NCBI GenBank assembly: GCA_964645155.1 | Contig: CAZYBG010000013.1 | Location: forward strand, 1 to 53,518 | Source: CAZYBG01 sp964645155 | GTDB taxonomy: Bacteria; Pseudomonadota; Alphaproteobacteria; Rhodobacterales; Rhodobacteraceae | Direction: 5' to 3' | Length of the DNA stretch: 53,518 nt | Shown: one piece after another, positions 1-7,606 of the stretch | How positions within the stretch are numbered: position 1 is the stretch's first letter | Layout: the number at the start of each line of letters is the position of its first letter | The notes under the pieces: model-generated | Databases searched by the model: none | Told to the model about the DNA's origin: nothing | What the model saw: the letters and a program-made list of their open reading frames with translations, nothing else | Program-made: the position numbers and the translations under genes

Positions 1-1
1 G

Positions 2-916
2 CGCCCCGACCCTGCCCGCGGCCACGCCGTGCCGGGCGCCCCGCCCGGGGCGCGGCTGCCCGCAAGTCCCGCAGCAAGCCCAGCAGCGCGGGCCGCCGCC
101 CGCCGCGCCGGCGCCGATCTCGCGGTGATCGAGGGCAGCGGGCGCCGCGGGCGGATCACGGCGGCCGATGTCGCGGCGGCGGGAAGCGGCGGCGCAGAGG
201 CCACCATCGTCCTGCTGCACGGCCTCTTCGGCGATGCGAAGGGCTGGCGCGACCTGCCGCGGCGGTTCGCCGCCGCCGGCCGGGCCGTCGCGGCGCCGGA
301 CCTTGCCGCGGGCGATGCGCACGCAGACCTGCCGGCGCCGCTTGGCGGCCTCGCCGCGGCCCTTGCCGGGCGCCTGCCGGAGGGTCCGCTGGTCCTTGTT
401 GGCCATTCGCTGGGCGCGGTGCTGGCGGTCGGCCTCGCCCGCCTGCTCGGGCCGCGGGTCGAGCGCCTCGTGCTGATTGCGCCCGCCGGGATCGGCGCGC
501 GCATCAATCGCGATTTCGTCGAGGGGATGCTTGCGGCCGAGAGCCCGGCCGCGCTGGCCCGTGCGCTGGCCCTGGTGGACGGCGCGCCGCTGTCGCAGAC
601 GGCGCTTGTGGCCGAGCTCGACCGTCTGCGCGGCCGTCGCGGCGCTGACGCCGCCCTTGCCCGCGCTCTGGCGCGCGACGGGTTCCAGCAGGTCGACATC
701 ACCGCCGACCTTGCCGCACTTGCCTGCCCCGTCGCGGTTGTCTTCGGGACTGCAGACCGCATCCTCGACTGGCGCGAGGTCGGCAACCTGCCCGCGGCGA
801 CGGCGATCCACCTGGTCCGCGGTGCCGGGCACCTGCCCCATGCCGCGGCGCCGGAACTGATCGTGCGGCTGGCTGCCGGCGAACCGGCACCGGCCCGGCG
901 GGGCGCCCATGGCTGA
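2..916 (+). CDS. acoC: Acetoin-dehydrogenase-type E2 component (PSBD + alpha/beta hydrolase), 5' truncated by window edge
   Basis: The reading frame is open to the first base, so the N-terminus (probably a lipoyl domain) lies outside the window. The visible part starts with an Ala/Pro linker and then a peripheral-subunit-binding domain (SPAARAAARRAGADL, then GRRGRITAADV), which anchors E1/E3 in 2-oxo-acid dehydrogenase complexes. The remainder is an alpha/beta hydrolase: HGLFGD oxyanion region, nucleophile elbow GHSLGA, acid in FGTADRI and histidine in GAGHLPH. The combination is typical of acetoin dehydrogenase E2 (AcoC), which cleaves acetoin to acetaldehyde and acetyl-CoA. The usual acyltransferase core is replaced by the hydrolase fold. 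E1 genes should lie just upstream. A related alpha-hydroxyketone substrate is possible given the kinase genes downstream. Confidence 0.8.
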   Translation, partial: RPDPARGHAVPGAPPGARLPASPAASPAARAAARRAGADLAVIEGSGRRGRITAADVAAAGSGGAEATIVLLHGLFGDAKGWRDLPRRFAAAGRAVAAPDLAAGDAHADLPAPLGGLAAALAGRLPEGPLVLVGHSLGAVLAVGLARLLGPRVERLVLIAPAGIGARINRDFVEGMLAAESPAALARALALVDGAPLSQTALVAELDRLRGRRGADAALARALARDGFQQVDITADLAALACPVAVVFGTADRILDWREVGNLPAATAIHLVRGAGHLPHAAAPELIVRLAAGEPAPARRGAHG

Positions 917-1149
917 CCGCCCCGGCCGCCCGCGCGCCCCGCCATTGCATGCGCACCCGGATCGGTCCGACCAGCACAACCGGCCACCGCCAGCGCGGGC
1001 CGGCGGCGCCAAGGAATTGCACGCAAACAACTGGCATTGCTGGAGATTTTCCGGCAGAGCCCAACAAAACGGTGGAAAACCGCCGCCGACCATCTAGACT
1101 GCACGCAGCTTGGAAAGGCCCGTGGCCCGGGCCGCACAGGGAGGAAAAC
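917..1149. promoter_or_regulatory. Intergenic promoter region of the sugar ABC/DhaKL operon
   Basis: This 233-base gap between the E2 gene and the binding-protein gene holds no convincing gene. It becomes locally AT-richer from about 1015 to 1100. There is a short palindrome TTGC-AC-GCAA at 1017-1026 and a possible -10-like TAGACT at 1095-1100. A GGGAGGAAAA ribosome-binding site precedes the ATG at 1150. The promoter assignment is inferred from position and base composition only. Confidence 0.3.
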
Positions 1150-2130
1150 ATGAAGAGGACGACATTGATCGCCGCGCTGGCCGCGTCGGCCGCCACGCTT
1201 GCCGCACCGGCCGTGGCGCAGGATGCCAAGAAGATCGCCACCGTGGTGAAGATCGCCGGAATCCAGTGGTTCAACCGCATGGAGGAGGGCGTCAACCAGT
1301 TCGCCACCGATACCGGCCACGAGGCGTTCCAGGTCGGCCCGGCGCAGGCCGACCCGCAGCAGCAGGCCGCGCTGATCGAGGACATGATCGCCCAGGGCGT
1401 CAACGCGCTCGCCGTGGTGCCGATGAGCCCCGAGGCGCTCGAACCGGTGCTGAAGCGGGCGATGGATGCAGGCATCACCGTCATCACCCACGAGGCGGCG
1501 AGCCAGCAGAACACCGCCTACGACCTCGAGGCCTTCGTGAACGAGGACTTCGGCGCCAACCTGATGGAACAGCTCGCGACCTGCATGGGCGGCGAGGGCG
1601 AGTACGCCGTCTTCGTCGGCTCGCTCACCAGCCAGACGCACAACCAGTGGGTGGACGGCGCGATCGCCCATCAGCAGGCGAACTATCCCAACATGACCCT
1701 CGTCGGCGACAAGAACGAGACCTTCGACGACCAGCAGCAGGCCTACGCCAAGGCGCAGGAGGTGCTGCGCGCCTACCCCGACATCAAGGGGCTGCAGGGC
1801 TCGGCCTCGACCGACGTGGCAGGCATCGGGCTTGCCATTGAGGAGCGCGGGCTCGAGGAGCAGACCTGCGTCTTCGGCACCTCGCTGCCCTCGATCGCCG
1901 GGCAGTACCTGGAAACCGGCGCGGTGGACGGCATCGGCTTCTGGGACCCCTCGGTCGCCGGCTACGCCATGAACAAGCTCGCCGAGATGGTGATGAACGG
2001 CGAGACGGTGACTGACGGCATGGACCTCGGCCTGCCGGGCTACGAGAGCGTGACGCTCGACGGCAAGGTCATCTACGGCCAGGCCTGGGTGAACGTGAAC
2101 AAGGACAACATGGCCGAGTATCCGTTCTGA
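1150..2130 (+). CDS. Sugar-type ABC transporter periplasmic substrate-binding protein (RbsB/LsrB-like)
   Basis: 326 residues. A Sec signal peptide occupies about residues 1-24 (MKRTT, hydrophobic Ala/Leu stretch, cleavage after AVA). The mature part reads as a type I periplasmic binding protein of the Peripla_BP_4 class: TVVKIAGIQWFNRMEEGV at the start, then DMIAQGVNALAVVPMSPEAL and a late FGTSLPSIAGQYL segment. It would deliver a carbohydrate or polyol to the importer encoded directly downstream. The start is the ATG behind GGGAGGAAAA; the open frame extends upstream without signal-peptide character. The substrate cannot be read from the sequence. Resemblance to autoinducer-2/rhamnose binding proteins, together with the DhaK/DhaL genes, suggests a small ketose or polyol. 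Confidence 0.85.
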   Translation: MKRTTLIAALAASAATLAAPAVAQDAKKIATVVKIAGIQWFNRMEEGVNQFATDTGHEAFQVGPAQADPQQQAALIEDMIAQGVNALAVVPMSPEALEPVLKRAMDAGITVITHEAASQQNTAYDLEAFVNEDFGANLMEQLATCMGGEGEYAVFVGSLTSQTHNQWVDGAIAHQQANYPNMTLVGDKNETFDDQQQAYAKAQEVLRAYPDIKGLQGSASTDVAGIGLAIEERGLEEQTCVFGTSLPSIAGQYLETGAVDGIGFWDPSVAGYAMNKLAEMVMNGETVTDGMDLGLPGYESVTLDGKVIYGQAWVNVNKDNMAEYPF

Positions 2131-2144
2131 TCGGGACGACGCCC

Positions 2145-2168
2145 GGGGGCGGCGGCAGCGCCGCCCCC
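2145..2168 (+). terminator. Intercistronic GC hairpin between binding-protein and ATPase genes
   Basis: A perfect 10-bp inverted repeat (GGGGGCGGCG / CGCCGCCCCC) encloses a GCAG loop. It lies 15 bases after the binding-protein stop and before the ATPase start at 2195. There is no T-tract, so partial attenuation or a 3' mRNA-stabilising stem is more likely than full termination. Such a stem would allow the binding protein to be made in excess over the membrane components. Confidence 0.6.
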
Positions 2169-2194
2169 TCACCTCTCCCGACCGAAGGCAGGAC

Positions 2195-3679
2195 ATGGCG
2201 GAGCATCTGGTCACGCTGGAGGGCGTGACGAAAACCTACGCGGGCATCACGGCGCTCGACGGCGTGGGGTTCTCGATTTCCGCCGGCGAGGCCGTCTGCC
2301 TCGCCGGCGAGAACGGATCCGGCAAGTCGACGCTCATCAAGATCCTCGCCGGCGTCGAACAGCCCGACCGCGGCCGGATCGCGTTCGGCGGGCGGGCGCA
2401 GGGGCCGCTCACGCCGCGGATGTCGGCCGATGCCGGCATCAAGGTCATCTTCCAGGACTTCAGCCTGTTCCCGAACCTCTCCGTCGCCGAGAACATCGCC
2501 TTCTCGGCCGAGATCGGGGCCGGCGCCAGGCTTTTCCGGCGGGAAAGGGTGCGGGCGCTCGCGGCCCGGACGCTGGAGCGCGTGGGTGTCGACATCCCGC
2601 TCGACGCCGTGGTCGAGACGCTGCCGGTGGCGCACCGGCAGCTCGTCGCGATCGCGCGGGCGCTGGCCACCGACGCCCGCCTCATCATCATGGACGAACC
2701 GACGGCGGCCCTGACCGAGCGCGAGGTGCGCTCGCTCCTCGGGATCATCCGGCGGCTCAAGGCCGACGGCGTGGCGGTGCTGTTTGTCAGCCACAAGCTC
2801 GCCGAGGTGCTTGAGGTCTGCGAGCATGTGGTCGTGCTGCGCAATGGCGCCAAGGTCGCCGATGGCCCGGCGCATGCCTTCGACGCGGCCTCGCTGAGCC
2901 GGCACATGACGGGCCGCGAGGTGGCCGAGACCCCGGCCGCGCCGCTGCCGCCCGGCGCGCCCGAGCTGCTGACGGTCGAGCGGCTGACCAAGCCGGGCGC
3001 CTTCGAGGACGTGAGCTTCACGCTCCGTGCGGGCGAGGTCCTGGGCGTGGCGGGCCTTCTCGGCTCGGGGCGCACGGCGCTCGCCAAGGCGCTCTTCGGC
3101 CTCGTCGTCCCCGAGGCGGGGCGCATCGTGTTCGACGGCCGCCAGATACCGCTGGGCGACCCGATCGCGACGGCGGCGGCCGGCATCGGCTACGTGCCCG
3201 AGGACCGGCTGACCGAAGGGCTGTTCCTGACCCAGAGCATCGCCCGCAACATCGCGATCGGCCGCGTCGATGCCCATTCCCGCGCCGGCGTCCTCGATCT
3301 CGGCGCACTCTGGGGCGAGGCGCGCGACTGGCTGCAGCGCCTGTCGGTCAAGGCGCCCGATCCCGAGGCGCCGGTCCGGTCCCTCTCGGGCGGCAACCAG
3401 CAGCGCGTGGTGCTGGCACGGTGGATGGCGCGCGGCCCGCGCGTCCTGATCCTGAACGGGCCGAGCGTCGGCGTCGATGTCGGCTCGAAGGCCGAGATCC
3501 ACGGCATCGTCGCCGATCTTGCGGCGCATGGCCTGGGCGTGATCGTGATCTCGGACGACCTGCCCGAACTGCTCGCGACCTGCCACCGCATCCTCGTCAT
3601 GAAGGCCGGCCGCGTCGTCGAAGACATCGCGGGCCACGGCGTCACCGAGGCCGAGCTTGCGCACAGGCTCGCCTCATGA
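2195..3679 (+). CDS. Sugar ABC transporter ATP-binding protein with two ATPase domains (RbsA/MglA class)
   Basis: 494 residues with two tandem nucleotide-binding domains, the normal length and layout for carbohydrate importers of the RbsA/MglA/LsrA class. Domain 1 has Walker A GENGSGKST (about residues 40-48) and Walker B LIIMDEPTAAL, but its signature region reads LPVAHRQLVAIARAL rather than LSGGQ. Domain 2 has GLLGSGRTAL as a loose Walker A and a good LSGGNQQRVVLAR signature, while its Walker B is altered to LILNGPSVGVDVG, lacking the usual Asp-Glu pair. Such asymmetry is common in this class and implies one main hydrolytic site. The stop codon overlaps the next ATG (ATGA). Confidence 0.9.
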   Translation: MAEHLVTLEGVTKTYAGITALDGVGFSISAGEAVCLAGENGSGKSTLIKILAGVEQPDRGRIAFGGRAQGPLTPRMSADAGIKVIFQDFSLFPNLSVAENIAFSAEIGAGARLFRRERVRALAARTLERVGVDIPLDAVVETLPVAHRQLVAIARALATDARLIIMDEPTAALTEREVRSLLGIIRRLKADGVAVLFVSHKLAEVLEVCEHVVVLRNGAKVADGPAHAFDAASLSRHMTGREVAETPAAPLPPGAPELLTVERLTKPGAFEDVSFTLRAGEVLGVAGLLGSGRTALAKALFGLVVPEAGRIVFDGRQIPLGDPIATAAAGIGYVPEDRLTEGLFLTQSIARNIAIGRVDAHSRAGVLDLGALWGEARDWLQRLSVKAPDPEAPVRSLSGGNQQRVVLARWMARGPRVLILNGPSVGVDVGSKAEIHGIVADLAAHGLGVIVISDDLPELLATCHRILVMKAGRVVEDIAGHGVTEAELAHRLAS

Positions 3680-4662
3680 AGCTCGACTGGACCCGCAACG
3701 AGACGCTGGTCGCGGCCGTCATCCTCGCCTTCTGCGTGCTCGCGGCCGTGTCCGACCCGGGCTTCCTGAGCATCGCGACGCTGACCGACCTTCTGCGCAA
3801 CGGGATCGTCCTCGGCATCTTCGCGGTCGGGGTGTTCGTCGTCCTCGTCTCCGGCGGGATCGATGTCAGCTTCACCGCGCTGGCTGCCTTCACGATGTAC
3901 GTGACCGCGATGACGCTGAACGCCGCGATGCCGTGGATGCCGTGGTGGGGGGCGCTCGGGTTCGGCATGGCGGTCGGCGCCCTGCTGGGCGCGTTCAACG
4001 GCATCTTCATCGCATTCTTCGGCCTGCCGACGCTGATCGTCACGCTCGGCACGCTCTCGATCTTCCGCGGCTTCATGCTGACCTTCATTGGCCAGAAGCA
4101 GATCACCACCCTGCCGCCGGGGATGCGCGAGTTCGGGCGGATGATGGTTGTCCGCGGCACCAACGCGGACGGCTCGTTCTATTCGCTGCACGCCGCCGCC
4201 CTCGCCACCGTCGCCGTCGTCGTCGTGACCTGGTTCATCCTGAACCGGACGATGCCGGGTCGGGCGATCTATGCCATCGGCGGTTCGGTCGAGAGCGCGC
4301 GGCGCATCGGCATCAACGTCCGCGCGACGCAGTTCTTCGTCTATGTCTATGTCGGCATGCTCGCCGGCCTCGCCGGCGTGATCCACGCCAGCATGGCGCG
4401 CGTCGCGAACCCGTTCGACCTGGTGGGGCTCGAGCTGTCGGTGATCGCGGCGGTGGTCCTCGGCGGCGCCCGGCTCGCGGGCGGCTACGGCACGCTGACC
4501 GGCACGATCCTCGGCGTCGCGCTGATCGTGCTGGTGCGCAACAGCCTGATCGTCCTCGGCATCCCGTCCACCTTCCAGTCCATCACCATCGGCTGCCTGA
4601 TCCTGCTCGGCACCGGCCTGCCCTCGTGGCAGGCCAAGCGGGCCGCGGCGCGGGCGGCATGA
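3676..4662 (+). CDS. Sugar ABC transporter permease (RbsC/LsrC family)
   Basis: 328 residues, strongly hydrophobic with about eight to ten membrane segments. It shows the BPD_transp_2 hallmarks VLVSGGIDVSFTALAAF near residue 60 and the cytoplasmic coupling region FILNRTMPGRAIYAIGGS with ARRIGINV. The ATG overlaps the stop of the ATPase gene, which indicates translational coupling; the open frame upstream of it belongs to another reading of the ATPase gene. It would form half of a heterodimeric membrane channel with the permease that follows. Confidence 0.88.
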   Translation: MKLDWTRNETLVAAVILAFCVLAAVSDPGFLSIATLTDLLRNGIVLGIFAVGVFVVLVSGGIDVSFTALAAFTMYVTAMTLNAAMPWMPWWGALGFGMAVGALLGAFNGIFIAFFGLPTLIVTLGTLSIFRGFMLTFIGQKQITTLPPGMREFGRMMVVRGTNADGSFYSLHAAALATVAVVVVTWFILNRTMPGRAIYAIGGSVESARRIGINVRATQFFVYVYVGMLAGLAGVIHASMARVANPFDLVGLELSVIAAVVLGGARLAGGYGTLTGTILGVALIVLVRNSLIVLGIPSTFQSITIGCLILLGTGLPSWQAKRAAARAA

Positions 4663-4669
4663 GGCGCGC

Positions 4670-5653
4670 ATGACCCCGGCCCCGACCCTGCTGTCCCGCA
4701 TCCTGTCGTCGCCCGAGGGGCGGCTTGCCGTCATCGCGATCGGGGTCTTCGTCCTGATGTCGGCGTTGTCGCCCGACCGGTTCCTGAGCCTGCAGAACCT
4801 GACGTCGATGGCGTTCCAGTTTCCCGAATTCGCGATCCTCGCGCTTGCGATGACGATCACCATGCTGACCGGCGGCATCGACCTTTCGGTGGTCGGCATC
4901 GCCAACATGACGGCGATCGTCGCTGCGATGATCATGACGCGGCTGACCGGCGCGGGCGACGGCACCGCGGTCGTCGTCCTGGCGCTCTGCGCCGCGCTCG
5001 CGTTCGGCGTGCTCGCCGGCCTCTTCAACGGCATCGCGGTGGCGAGCTTCGGCCTGCCGCCGATCCTCGCCACGCTCGGCTCGGGGCTGATCTTCACCGG
5101 CATCGCGGTGGCGCTGACCAACGGCTCGGCGGTCATGGGCCTGCCGCCCGCGATGGCCTGGATCGGCAACTCGACGATCCTCGGCATCCCGACGCCGCTG
5201 ATCCTGTTCGGGCTGCTCGCCTTCGGCCTGTCGCTCCTCCTGGCGCGCACGGGCTTCGGGCTCAAGCTGCAGATGTACGGCGCCAACCCGCTTGCGGCGC
5301 GCTTCGCGGCAGTCAACGTCACCGCGATGCTGATCAGGGTCTACATGCTGTCGGGCGCGCTGGCCGCGGTCGCCGGCATGGTGGTGATGAGCCGCGCCAA
5401 CTCGGCAAAGGCCGACTACGGGTCGTCCTACCTGCTTCTCGCGGTGCTGATCGCCGTGCTCGGCGGGGTCAATCCCTATGGCGGCTACGGCAAGGTCATC
5501 GGTGTCGTGCTGGCCGTGCTGTCGATGCAGTTCCTGTCCTCGGGGCTGAACATGGCCGGCGTGTCGAACTTCGCGCGCGAGCTGATCTGGGGCAGCCTGC
5601 TGATATTCGTGATGATCATCAACACGTGGCGGCCCGCCCGCCGCCGCGGATGA
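4670..5653 (+). CDS. Sugar ABC transporter permease, second subunit (RbsC/LsrD family)
   Basis: 327 residues, multi-spanning. Family motifs include MLTGGIDLSVVGIANM (about residues 64-79) and the coupling segment RTGFGLKLQMYGANPLAARFAAV, plus the C-terminal LAVLIAVLGGVNPYGGYGKV. It starts 7 bases after the first permease stop. The two permeases are homologous but clearly different, so a heterodimeric pore is expected. It is followed after 14 bases by the DhaK-type kinase gene, so transport and phosphorylation appear to be one operon. Confidence 0.88.
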   Translation: MTPAPTLLSRILSSPEGRLAVIAIGVFVLMSALSPDRFLSLQNLTSMAFQFPEFAILALAMTITMLTGGIDLSVVGIANMTAIVAAMIMTRLTGAGDGTAVVVLALCAALAFGVLAGLFNGIAVASFGLPPILATLGSGLIFTGIAVALTNGSAVMGLPPAMAWIGNSTILGIPTPLILFGLLAFGLSLLLARTGFGLKLQMYGANPLAARFAAVNVTAMLIRVYMLSGALAAVAGMVVMSRANSAKADYGSSYLLLAVLIAVLGGVNPYGGYGKVIGVVLAVLSMQFLSSGLNMAGVSNFARELIWGSLLIFVMIINTWRPARRRG

Positions 5654-5667
5654 ACGGGAGAACGGCG

Positions 5668-6669
5668 ATGAAGAAGATCCTGAACGACCCCGCCCGCTAC
5701 GTCGACGAGATGCTCGACGGGCTGGCCGCGGCGCATCCCGAGTTCTACCGGCTGGTGGGCGAGAGCCGGCGCGCCGTGGCACGTGCCACGCCGGGGCCCG
5801 AGGGCAAGGTCGGCATCGTCTCCGGCGGCGGGTCGGGGCACCTGCCGGTCTTCACCGGCTATGTCGGCCCCGGGCTGCTCGATGCCTGCGCCATCGGCGA
5901 CGTCTTCGCCTCGCCCTCGGCCGAACAGATGGCCGACGCGATCCGCGCCGCCGACCGCGGCGCGGGCGTGCTGCGGCTCTATGGCAACTACGGCGGCGAC
6001 ATCATGAACTTCGACATGGCGGGAGACCTCGTCGGGTTCGACGACATCCGCTGCACGACCGTAGTCCTCGCCGACGACGTGGCGAGCGCCCCGCCCGCGG
6101 AGGCCGGGAAGCGCCGCGGCGTGGCCGGCATGGTCTACGCCTTCAAGATCGCCGGCGCGGCGGCCGAGGCGGGGCTCGACCTCGACGGGGTGACGCGCGT
6201 CGCGCAGAAGACCGCCGATGCCTGCCGGTCGGTCGGCGCGGCCCTGTCGCCCTGCACGGTGCCGCAGGCCGGCAGGCCCACCTTCCAGATCGGCGACGAC
6301 GAGATGGAGATGGGCATGGGCATCCACGGCGAGCCCGGCGTCTGGCGCGACAAGCTGAAGCCGGCCGACGACATCGCCGGCGAGATGATAGACCGGCTTC
6401 TCGCCGACATGCCGCTGACGGCGGGCGACCGCGTCTCGGTCATGGTCAACTCGCTCGGCGCGACCCCGCCGGAAGAGCTCTACATCCTCTACCGCGTCGT
6501 GAAGGCGCGGCTTGAAGGCACGGGCACGCGCATCGTCATGCCGCTGGTGGGCCGCTACGCGACCAGCATGGAGATGGCGGGCGTGTCGGTCACGCTCTGC
6601 AAGCTCGACGACGAGACCGAGGGCTACCTCCAGGCGCCCTGCGACTGCGCGTTCTGGAGCGTGCGGTGA
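5668..6669 (+). CDS. DhaK-type kinase subunit (dihydroxyacetone kinase family)
   Basis: 333 residues, matching the DhaK fold length. The N-terminal substrate region reads SGGGSGHLPVFTGYVGPGLL, and the substrate-anchoring histidine motif GMGIHGEPG is present near residue 220; in characterised DhaK that His forms a hemiaminal with the ketone. Many true dihydroxyacetone kinases read GSGHEP where this one reads GSGHLP, which may mean a different substrate such as a tetrulose. The start chosen is the ATG with a GGGAG site upstream; an in-frame ATG at 5650 overlaps the permease stop and is less likely. It forms a pair with the DhaL-like gene overlapping its end. Confidence 0.85.
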   Translation: MKKILNDPARYVDEMLDGLAAAHPEFYRLVGESRRAVARATPGPEGKVGIVSGGGSGHLPVFTGYVGPGLLDACAIGDVFASPSAEQMADAIRAADRGAGVLRLYGNYGGDIMNFDMAGDLVGFDDIRCTTVVLADDVASAPPAEAGKRRGVAGMVYAFKIAGAAAEAGLDLDGVTRVAQKTADACRSVGAALSPCTVPQAGRPTFQIGDDEMEMGMGIHGEPGVWRDKLKPADDIAGEMIDRLLADMPLTAGDRVSVMVNSLGATPPEELYILYRVVKARLEGTGTRIVMPLVGRYATSMEMAGVSVTLCKLDDETEGYLQAPCDCAFWSVR

Positions 6670-7286
6670 CCCTGACGGTCGCCGATCTTCGCGGCGCCAT
6701 CGCGCGGGTGACGGCGGCGATGGAGCGCGAGTTCGACGCGCTGAACGCCGCCGACGGCGCGCTCGGCGACGGCGATCTCGGCGTGACGCTGACGCGCGGC
6801 ATGCGCGCGGCCAGCGAACTCGCGCCGGGCCTGCCGGATGATCTGGGGCAGGCGCTGCTGGCCTGCGCGCAGGCCTTCACCAGGACGTCGGGTTCCTCCT
6901 ACGGCACGCTGATGGCCACCGGCCTGATCGCCATGGCGAAGGCGCTGAAGGGGCGAACGGGCATCGAGGCGGCGGAGATGTCGGGCCTCATCGCCGCTGC
7001 GCGCGATGCGATGCAGGCGCGCGGCAAGGCCGAGCTTGGCGGCAAGACGGTGCTCGACAGCCTCGACGCGATGGCACGGGCGACCGCGGGCCTCGCCGAT
7101 CCCGCGGCGGTGGCCGAGGCTGCGGCGCGCGCGGCGCGGTCGGCGCAGGAGGCGCTGCGCCCGGAGGTCGCCACCATCGGCCGGGCGCGCATCTTCGGCG
7201 AGAAGACCCGCGGCATGGACGATCCCGGAATGCTCGCCATGACCGCCATCGCGGGCGCGATCGCGGGCCCGATCCCGGGCCCCTAA
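6666..7286 (+). CDS. DhaL-type nucleotide-binding kinase subunit
   Basis: 206 residues, starting at a GTG that overlaps the DhaK stop (GTGA). It carries the DhaL signature NAADGALGDGDLGVTLTRG around residues 20-40, whose aspartates hold Mg-ATP/ADP, and GSSYGTLMATGL near residue 78. The domain is an all-alpha barrel that phosphorylates the substrate held by DhaK. No phosphotransferase-system DhaM is present here, so ATP is the probable phosphoryl donor. This is the last gene of the ABC/DhaKL operon. A weak GC stem (7265-7271 with 7276-7282) spans the end of the gene. Confidence 0.85.
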   Translation: MTLTVADLRGAIARVTAAMEREFDALNAADGALGDGDLGVTLTRGMRAASELAPGLPDDLGQALLACAQAFTRTSGSSYGTLMATGLIAMAKALKGRTGIEAAEMSGLIAAARDAMQARGKAELGGKTVLDSLDAMARATAGLADPAAVAEAAARAARSAQEALRPEVATIGRARIFGEKTRGMDDPGMLAMTAIAGAIAGPIPGP

Positions 7287-7606
7287 CGCGCCGCCATCAT
7301 GCCGGCCCGGCCGCATCACCCTTCGTCAAACCCTGCGATCGAGGTTGACACCGGACCGCCGATAGCCCATCTCCGGCGGGACGCTGCGCTGCCGCGTGAG
7401 CATGTCGCCTCCTGACGGGGGCGCACCAGCGCAACGACGATACCAGTTCCCCATCACGCAGGGTTCCTGATGCAACGGCCCGACGGCGCGGCGAACTCCG
7501 CCCGCGCCCGGGTCGTGCCGACCCTCCTGCGCCGCGCGCACCGCGCGGCGCTCCGTAACCGCCGCGCGGGCCCAGGTGCCCATGCGCGGATCGAAAAGGA
7601 CAGACC
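7287..7606. other. Intergenic region, no convincing gene
   Basis: This 320-base gap lies between the DhaL and DEAD-box helicase genes. Open frames on the minus strand (for example 7326-7583) are short, Arg-rich and lack a good ribosome-binding site or recognisable similarity. It presumably holds the helicase promoter and 5' leader. An AAAAGGA ribosome-binding site at 7594-7600 serves the TTG start at 7607. Confidence 0.5.

Noticed and set aside
1017..1026. TTGC-AC-GCAA palindrome upstream of the sugar transporter as a LacI-type operator
   Set aside because: Only 10 bases, no LacI-family gene in the window, and such short palindromes are frequent by chance.
7326..7583. Possible small minus-strand gene in the gap before the helicase
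   Set aside because: No ribosome-binding site or recognisable similarity; the composition matches antisense noise.
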